Below the pieces are notes generated by a model, which saw only the letters and a program-made list of their open reading frames with translations, was not told where the DNA came from and searched no databases. Source: Gnetum montanum (taxonomy: Eukaryota > Streptophyta > Gnetopsida > Gnetales > Gnetaceae). From it: a stretch of DNA of 64,000 bases. Position 1 is the stretch's first letter, and each line of letters begins with the position of its first letter. The DNA is taken from the NCBI GenBank assembly GCA_015680685.1, contig MNCI01033431.1, forward strand, positions 12,144 through 76,143, written 5' to 3'. The position numbers and the translations under genes were made by a program. Shown here piece by piece: positions 57,771-64,000 of this stretch.

Positions 57771-57799
57771 TAAGGGAGAGATCTGAAATAATTAACGTC

Positions 57800-60700
57800 T
57801 ATTGGAATTTCGTAGAAGTGCCCAACTCCTCCCAATTGATGATCTTAGGTTGAGGGATGGGAGTTGGCGATGCTCATATTCCAACGTGTCTATGCCTTCA
57901 TTATTGGCATGGTTTGTTTCCTCAGTTCATTCCATGCATATTTGTTTGCTCTTTCGAGTAGCTGTTAACCACAAGATGTCTACTACTTGTTGTGTGGTTG
58001 CTACATACAGGCATCTTTGTTTCAAAATTTCAAGAGCACACCTGTTACATGGAGGCATTTCCTCCATGTCATCACCCGATGAATCACTATATGTGATGCA
58101 TGGAACTTTCCTCTTCTTGATCTTTCCATAAATTTTTATCTTAGAAATTTCCAAGGAAAGATTGTGGATCCTAAGGCATGCATCTACTGTACTCAATAAT
58201 GCCCTTCCCATTATAATTGGGAAGTCCCCTTCATTGTTATTAACTTCAATCACCAGGAAATCAGCTGGGTAGGACCAACCACACACAGTGGTAATAATGT
58301 CCTCCACAAAATCCAAGGGAATGGTGATGGACTGGTTGGCCAGCTCAAGTTGGATGTTGTTCTTCTTAAGTTGGGGCAGGTTCCAGGCTTGATACATCTT
58401 TCATGAAATTAGGTTGACTCCGGAACCTGAGTCAAGAAGAGCCTTATGTGGTGCATTCCCGGCGATTTGTAGATAGATTAAGGGACTCCCAGGATCAGTT
58501 AGTTTCCTGGGAAGGTGGCCTACCTTGATCCAGTTGGTTATGGTATGCATTAACATAACCGTATGTGTTAAGCTCTGTTGGACTGAAGGGTGCTCCGAAG
58601 TGTTAGATGGTGGAGGAGTGTACCTAGACTCAACCACTTGTTGTTGCAAGATTTTGTCTGGGCTTTTGATTCTGAAGAAAGGTCTTCTCTTTTTACAATT
58701 GTCAGAACCAGCAACAGGTTGAATATTTACAGTTCTCGCAGCGTTATGTTGTTGCAGTTAAGTAGGGAGTTCCCCTTGCATTGTTGGAGCAGGAGGTGTT
58801 ATGGGAACTACAGATGGAAGAGGTGTGGATGGAGTTGGAGGATGGTGTATATGTGGGATCTCTCTCGGAGGAGAAGGAGTCCTCCTAAAGTACTCTCGAA
58901 CTTGGTAGTGACGTTGGGAAGTTGTGTGACTCATAGAGTCACTTGGAGAAACTGGTTGCTGCACATAATATCCATAAGGATCAGGTTATCGGTAAGGGTA
59001 CTGTTGTGTTGGTAGTGGAATCCCCCATGACTGTGGATATTGCCACTGCTGATGTTGTCTGATGGGTTGTGGTGGAGTTCCACTTGGATAGTATGTTAGT
59101 GGTTGGTGGAATTGCCTTGGGTTACCTTGGGGATAAGGTAACCTTTGGGGTGTTTGTTGTTGGTTGAGTCTTGGATTAAGTGCATACACCCCAGACTCTT
59201 GTAGATGTGAGATGATTGGACAACATCCCTTGGGATGATCATAATGGTAGATCTCACATCCACTGTCATCGTCTGTGTCTGAATCCACAACTCATTGGAG
59301 ATAGTAATTTTCCACTTACCCTTGTTATGTGCAGGGCCTGAATTTCTCCACTTTGTCTTATCTTTGTCACTACTTCGTTCCTCCTTAGACTCTTCTACAA
59401 ATTTCAGGACAGTTTCAAGTATGGAGTCTAAGGAATCCCATAATTGGTCCATCTTACCCGATACTTCCGTTGTTAATTTTTGAATCAGCAAGGTTTTCTA
59501 GTTCACCAACTCTTTGAGTGGTGACTCATCCTCCTCATCACAAAATTTCACTCCCTTCTTTCGAAGGGAGGGATCACGGTTGTATTCTTCTAGACTTTCC
59601 CTTTTTCGTAGCTCACCTTCTTCTTTTGCTACTTGTTCCAACAAACTATGTACTTCATGGGCTCTAAGTTGTGAGAGTCTCCCTTGGGCATAAGTCCCAA
59701 GGGTTCTTCTAGTTTCATGCCTTAGCCCATCCACGATGTGGCAAAGATGATCCCACTGAGCATATCCATGGCTTGGGCAACGATGTAACAATGTGTAGTA
59801 GTGGGCCATGGCAGCATCCAAGGGTTCGTGATTACCTTGCTTCCAGCCTTGGATCTACTTACGCAAATTAGACACTCGGGAGTATGTTTGATACTTATCG
59901 TTGAAGAGTTCTAACATCGTACTCCACCTCCTAATGGTCTCCAGTTCTAAGGACCAATACCAACTCTCTGCTTCTTTAATGAGTGTCCTTGGAAACAACT
60001 TAAGTTTTTGCCACTCATTTTCTATATTTTGCAAGGAACAGGCATCATGGAATGCCTGTAAATGATGCTGCGGATCAGCATTGTATCCCCCTTCAAATCG
60101 TGGGATGTTGTTCATGTCTAAGTGTTTGATTTGACTATCTTTTAAATGTCTTGTGGAAATTCTAATAGCCTCCATTATATGTCAAGCATACTTCATGTTG
60201 CAAGTAGGGGTTTGTCATGATCATCTCTTTCATGACACCCATGATGTCTTCATTGTTCCCTACTTTCCCTTCGTTCATGCCCTTGTCCTCTCTCTTGACT
60301 CTCTCATTGAGGTCTCTCATTTTTCTTACTTTTATCCTCTCCATTATGCTCGTGCTGGTTGCACCTTGATGTGGAAGGAGAGGGTGAGTGATGTGAAGAA
60401 GGGGAAGAAGAAGGAGAACCATCACCGTGGTGATGTTTTCTACCTTCTCTTTGGCTGCTTTGGCCCTGATCGTGGTGACAATCTAAGTGCCCTTCCTTGT
60501 CTTTTGTTGTTGTTACCTCTGTGAATAACTAGTGTTCATGGGAATTAGAACCAAGGTTGTGTATCTTTGAGTGTAGGTTCTGATACCCAACCTCCTCACC
60601 ATCGTTAGGAGGGGGAACATCTCTTAATAGAGAACCTATTGTAAGTGGCTCACCATCTCTAGTTTCACTAAGGACGTGCGGGATCTCTTTGCCCTTGAAT

Positions 60701-61079
60701 AGTGTATGTTGGCTCTCCTTCCTGCATCCCTCATACGTTGTAAATTTGTGGGATGATAATCCCTTGTGTCAAAGTCTTCCATAACGTATTTAGCATAAAG
60801 TTGAGTCATGCCAATCTGTGCTAAGGCACCGAGAAGCATGTTCAGGACAGATTGATCTGGAGGTAACACTATGTTACCAAATAAATCTCTCCAGTGCATC
60901 TGTTCATCTTGATGGAGGATAAAATTATAATTAGGTATATACTCATCAGGATGAGTATATGTCACCCTATATTGTTGAGGACTTGGCTGATTTTGGCTAT
61001 GTGTTTTTGATTGCCAACTGTCTTTTGTATTATCCCTAGGTGATGTGTTTCTCTTGTGAGAAGAAGAAGAAGAAGACAT
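57800..61079 (-). pseudogene. E5 gag-protease polyprotein, least decayed copy
   Basis: Start at 61079 (MSSSSSSHKRNTSPRDNTKD). N-terminal gag runs to about 60700 (YTHPDEYIPNYNFILHQDE, NIVLPPDQSVLNMLL), then a frameshift and a His-rich basic region (KHHHGDGSPSSSPS). The capsid core is 60175-59855 (LDMNNIPRFEGGYNADPQHH, WSTMLELFNDKYQTYSRV). Then come 59821-59498 (GYAQWDHLCHIVDGLRHETR and a Glu/Lys helix), a knuckle variant near 59220-59260 (CEIYHYDHPKGCC, second Cys replaced by Tyr), a Pro/Gln/Tyr linker, and retropepsin 58560-57927 with LLDSGSGVNLIS, WSYPADFLVI and the flap-side FPIIMGRALLSTVDA. After the protease the protein fades near 57800 (QLPSLNLRSSIGRSW). No pol follows. Confidence 0.87.
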
Positions 61080-61206
61080 GATGTCTTATAGGTGTGCTGA
61101 TTTTACCATTATATAATTTTTTTCTTATTTGATTAACCCTAAGGTTCGTTTAATCTCCCAATGATGTAAATGATCTCTTATGTCCTACTTAGTGCACAAA
61201 CACTTA

Positions 61207-61225
61207 GTCCCCGGCAACGGTGCCA
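61207..61225 (-). promoter_or_regulatory. E5 primer binding site, tRNA-Asp
   Basis: Minus-strand TGGCACCGTTGCCGGGGAC matches the plant tRNA-Asp complement TGGCGCCGTTGCCGGGGAT at all but two positions, one base after the LTR. Confidence 0.88.
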
Positions 61226-61226
61226 A

Positions 61227-62216
61227 TGATGAGTGGCGAGGTACCCCTACACTCAACCATACGAAACGAGTGTAGCACGCATGATTTGGTTGAACTCCAT
61301 AGACTAAGTGCCTACATGCCTCATGGAACACTTAAGGTTAACCATTCATTGTCTTCCTAGACTTACTTGTAGTTGTCACGGTGTATGGTTAAGTAAGTCC
61401 AAGGTATATGATTTTTATAGTCTTTTATCTTTTATCTCCTATGCTATCAAGGTGAAGGGTTGAAGAAACTAACTAACTCTAACTAATGAACTAAGTCTAA
61501 ATTACCTAGCATCAGCATCTGTTCCCACTTACCGTACACACCCTAAACCGATGCAACCGTGGCTACCAAACGCTAATCGTTACTGGGATCACCACGCGTA
61601 ACACATGTGCTCGAAGTGGTCATACTGAGGCACTTAACTAGGAGGAAAGGATTGAGAGAATCTAATGTAGCATAAGTGTGATGAGCAGCCGATTCCTTGA
61701 TTATTTGTACACATCCTGGTGCACAACTACCACTGGGATTACCAAGCGTAGATCCTAAATACGCCATTGGGTTACCAAGTAGTCACACTAGATGCTCGTA
61801 ATCAAGTCGTACTCATTCTGCATTCTAGGAGTTTAAGGGTGAGAGAGAAAGCAATAAATAAAATCCTATTCCATGCACTACAAGGTTTATCCAAGAAGTT
61901 CATCTTTATTTCCGTACACAACTTGTGTTTAGGTACAATGTTGCTCGAATAAAGATCCGTTCACTTTAGGACTCCTACTACAGGCACATGGAAAATATTC
62001 TATCTCTGGAGTGATCAATTTGCCAGAGTTTCCCTACTTCTAGCCCAGGATAGGGAAACAAGGGAGAGCCACCTCTTATTTATAGATATGACAGCGCACC
62101 GTGATATCGCGTACGCAATATCGCAGGGGACGACATGATCTCGCGTACGTGATATCGCGTGGGGTGCGATATCACAACACGCGATATCGCGGCTCATGCA
62201 ATATCATGTCTCGTCA
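61227..62216 (-). repeat. E5 5' LTR, alpha family with a beta-like insert
   Basis: 990 bp against about 780-816 bp for other alpha LTRs. The excess of about 200 bases (roughly 61635-61842) is a second version of the neighbouring U5 segment that matches the beta solo LTR, not alpha. TTATTTATA (TATA box, minus) lies at 62077-62085. Beyond it, 62095-62210 has four exact GATATC and two AATATC in CG-rich context. Confidence 0.85.
62077..62085 (-). promoter_or_regulatory. TATA box of E5 5' LTR
   Basis: TATAAATAA on the minus strand followed by GAGGTGG, as in the E2 LTRs. Confidence 0.65.
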
Positions 62217-62515
62217 ATACTCATTGCACGTAGGCTAGTTTAGGTTCTACTTTTCATTGTTCATTAGCTTAATTAATTTATTTCTTTATTATCATTAGGA
62301 GCAGCATAGGATTATGCAACATCAATCATATGCCTCACTTTGGACTAAACCATACATCACAAAGCTACCACTACTCTAAGTGGGAAGATAGCGAACTACA
62401 ATCAAAGCATAATGATTTAGATGCATAAGTAGGCCCATCCATGAAATTCAACTGGCTCGTACATGAATGATTATTATTCGTATGGTTTGATGTAGGGGTA
62501 CCTTGCCACTCATCA
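62217..62515 (+). repeat. E6 5' LTR, 3' part
   Basis: It resumes at ATACTCATTGCACGTAGGC, corresponding to the beta solo LTR GATACTCATCACACTTAGGC, and ends TTGCCACTCATCA. Confidence 0.78.
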
Positions 62516-62516
62516 T

Positions 62517-62536
62517 TGGCACCATTGCTAGGGATG
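62517..62536 (+). promoter_or_regulatory. E6 primer binding site, tRNA-Asp type
   Basis: TGGCACCATTGCTAGGGATG one base after the LTR. It resembles the tRNA-Asp complement with a few transitions. Confidence 0.72.
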
Positions 62537-62640
62537 GTGCTAGTTATCTATATTAGTTATATCATACACAATCACTATAAACACATTAATGATATATCTC
62601 TTAGAAAATATTAAATCACACACATCATTTACTAGAAACA

Positions 62641-64000
62641 ATGTCTCTTTCATAAGGAAGTGATAATGCATTATATAATGAAAGCATTCACTAGAGAAAT
62701 AACAAGATATACGATGAAGAAAATTGGAGTGATCAACCTTGTGCAAGGATTTCATATGTTCATGACCATCCTGACGACACTCAAGGACTACTTTCACCTA
62801 AGGTAGAAAATCCTAGGGAGGATGAAGAAAGTCCTAGACAAGGAAAGGCCTCAAGGCCTAGGACCTCCTCAAAATCTAAAAAGGATAAATTAAGGGACCC
62901 TAGGGAACACTATAGAAGCCATGGCAATCCTTCTAGTTCCTCATCTTCCTCTTCCTCTTCAACATTTAGTTTTGATGAAGATGAATGTAGATATAGATAC
63001 CAAGCTCATCATTAGTGTCAAAATAACAATGAAAATAAAAATCGAACCCACGAGAAAAATCAAAGACGTCAACATNTATTCAATGATGATGAACCCTTGT
63101 TGGCCACTAAGAGCATAATGTAGATCACAGAGGTAATTAAGATCTCTTGCAGGCACCACAAAGAAAGTTGCCTACCTAGGCTTGATATGAATAATATCCC
63201 TAAGTTTGCAGGAGGCTATGATTCAGATCCACAACATCATTTACAAGCCTTCCATGATGCCTATGTCTCATACAACATTGAAAGTGGATGGTAAAAGCTT
63301 AAGCTCTTTCCTAGAATAATTATTGATAGAGTCGAAGTATGGTATAGATCGTTGAAACCAAATTCAATTCAACGATAGTCCACAATGTTGGAACTCTTCA
63401 ATGAGAAATACTATACCTATGTGAGGGTGTCTAACCTAAGCATGGATACAAGAACAACATGAACCCTTGGACATGGCCTTGGATAGATATTATTCCCTAT
63501 TGAATAAATGCCCAGGCCATGGTTTCTTCAAGGAAAGGCAACTTTTCCACATCATAGATGGGCTTCGTAATGAAACTAGGGAGATCCTTTGGATGTATGC
63601 CCTATGTGAATTATAAGACCTACGAATCCATCAAATCCAAAATCTAATCGAGCATGTGGCAAAAGAAGAAGAAGAGCTATTTAAATGGGAGAATGTTGAG
63701 AAACATCATTGGGACCCAAATCTTCAAATGAATGAGGTCCATATTTATGATAAGGAGAAAAAGGCCACTCTCGATAAGGTGATTCTGCAACAAACCTTGC
63801 CAATATAGAACTCTATTGATGAATTTGAAACAAATTTTAATAGGATGTCAAAATGGATATATGAAAATGTTACAACTCTAGTTGAGACTATTGAGAAGAA
63901 GATCATGTAACGCAAACTAGGCAATCATAATAAACAAAGGATACAGAACCAAGAAATAGCTAGGAACACATTTCGGAAAATAAGAAAAATGGTTGAAGAA
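62641..64000 (+). pseudogene. E6 gag, degenerate, partial
   Basis: ATG at 62641 (MSLS, then a stop). A Ser-rich stretch at about 62925-62965 and a basic region are followed by the capsid core from about 63170 (LPRLDMNNIPKFAGGYDSDP, then WYRSLKPNSIQR) and the GLRNETR-type segment near 63560. In-frame stops and at least one shift break it. The sequence differs more from E2, E3 and E5 than they do from one another. One ambiguous base is at 63076. The C-terminal knuckle and protease would lie outside the window. Confidence 0.78.

Larger units (their letters stand above)
55646..62216 (-). mobile_element. E5, gag-protease LTR element with mosaic 5' LTR
   Basis: The best-preserved gag-protease element. 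From right to left: 5' LTR (61227-62216), near-perfect tRNA-Asp primer site, gag and protease, a 2-kb region without reading frame, PPT-like motif, and the first 106 bases of the 3' LTR before truncation at about 55646. No RT, RNase H or integrase. It is inserted in the 5' LTR of E6. Target duplications cannot be tested because the left end is lost. Confidence 0.87.
62217..64000 (+). mobile_element. E6, Tat/Athila-like LTR element, 5' end, runs off the window
   Basis: It has the terminal 299 bases of a beta-like 5' LTR, a tRNA-Asp-type primer site and a degenerate gag. The outer part of the LTR was separated by E5 and is not found left of E5, so it was probably deleted. Whether pol follows cannot be seen. 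Confidence 0.8.

Noticed and set aside
1-64000. CRISPR arrays, bacterial operons, tRNA or rRNA genes, host genes
   Set aside because: No regularly spaced identical repeats, no cloverleaf or rRNA sequence, and no intron-exon gene recognised. All strong signals are plant retroelements.

Overview
This window is plant nuclear DNA, most likely from a seed plant with a repeat-rich genome. It is AT-rich and consists almost entirely of decayed, nested retrotransposons: Ty3/gypsy LTR elements with tRNA-Asp-type primer sites, a second LTR family with an initiator-Met-type site, and plant L1-type LINEs with a DUF4283-like ORF1. I found no host gene, rRNA, tRNA or CRISPR array. The species cannot be named from the sequence.

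Layout. 1-2958 (minus): 5' part of a LINE with an intact ORF1 and the endonuclease start of ORF2. 2959 to about 22150: segmental unit A, holding a small iMet-primed LTR element (E0-A), a solo LTR, a truncated Tat/Athila-like element with reverse transcriptase (E1-A), an AT-rich repeat region, and a complete gag-protease-only element (E2, 15190-22028, TSD AATAT) that itself carries a solo LTR in gag. About 22150-27475 (minus): E3, a gag-protease element truncated at both ends. 27476-27972: anonymous. 27973 to about 46890: unit B, a direct second copy of the ancestral A unit (E0-B, E1-B, AT-rich repeat), split by the minus-strand element E7 (36342-43152) and by an assembly gap (45391-46034). 46035-48070: diverged tandem copies of the AT-rich repeat. 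48751-49364 (minus): a GC-rich 5'-truncated LINE tail with 16-bp target duplications. 50290 to about 54720 (minus): LTR plus a long non-gag/pol coiled-coil reading frame (E4). 55646-62216 (minus): E5, a gag-protease element with a mosaic 5' LTR, lying in the 5' LTR of E6 (62217-64000, plus), which runs off the right edge.

How it fits together. E2, E3 and E5 share a gag-protease reading frame followed by a 1-2 kb region without a reading frame, and none has RT, RNase H or integrase. They look like non-autonomous elements mobilised in trans, presumably by relatives of E1, the only Tat/Athila-type copy here with RT. E4 carries an unrelated long ORF between related LTRs and is the most unusual object in the window. 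Insertions found only in A (solo LTR 7134-8072, E2) or only in B (E7) most simply post-date the duplication. Nearly all coding remnants are broken, often by CAG-to-TAG, CAA-to-TAA or TGG-to-TAG changes.
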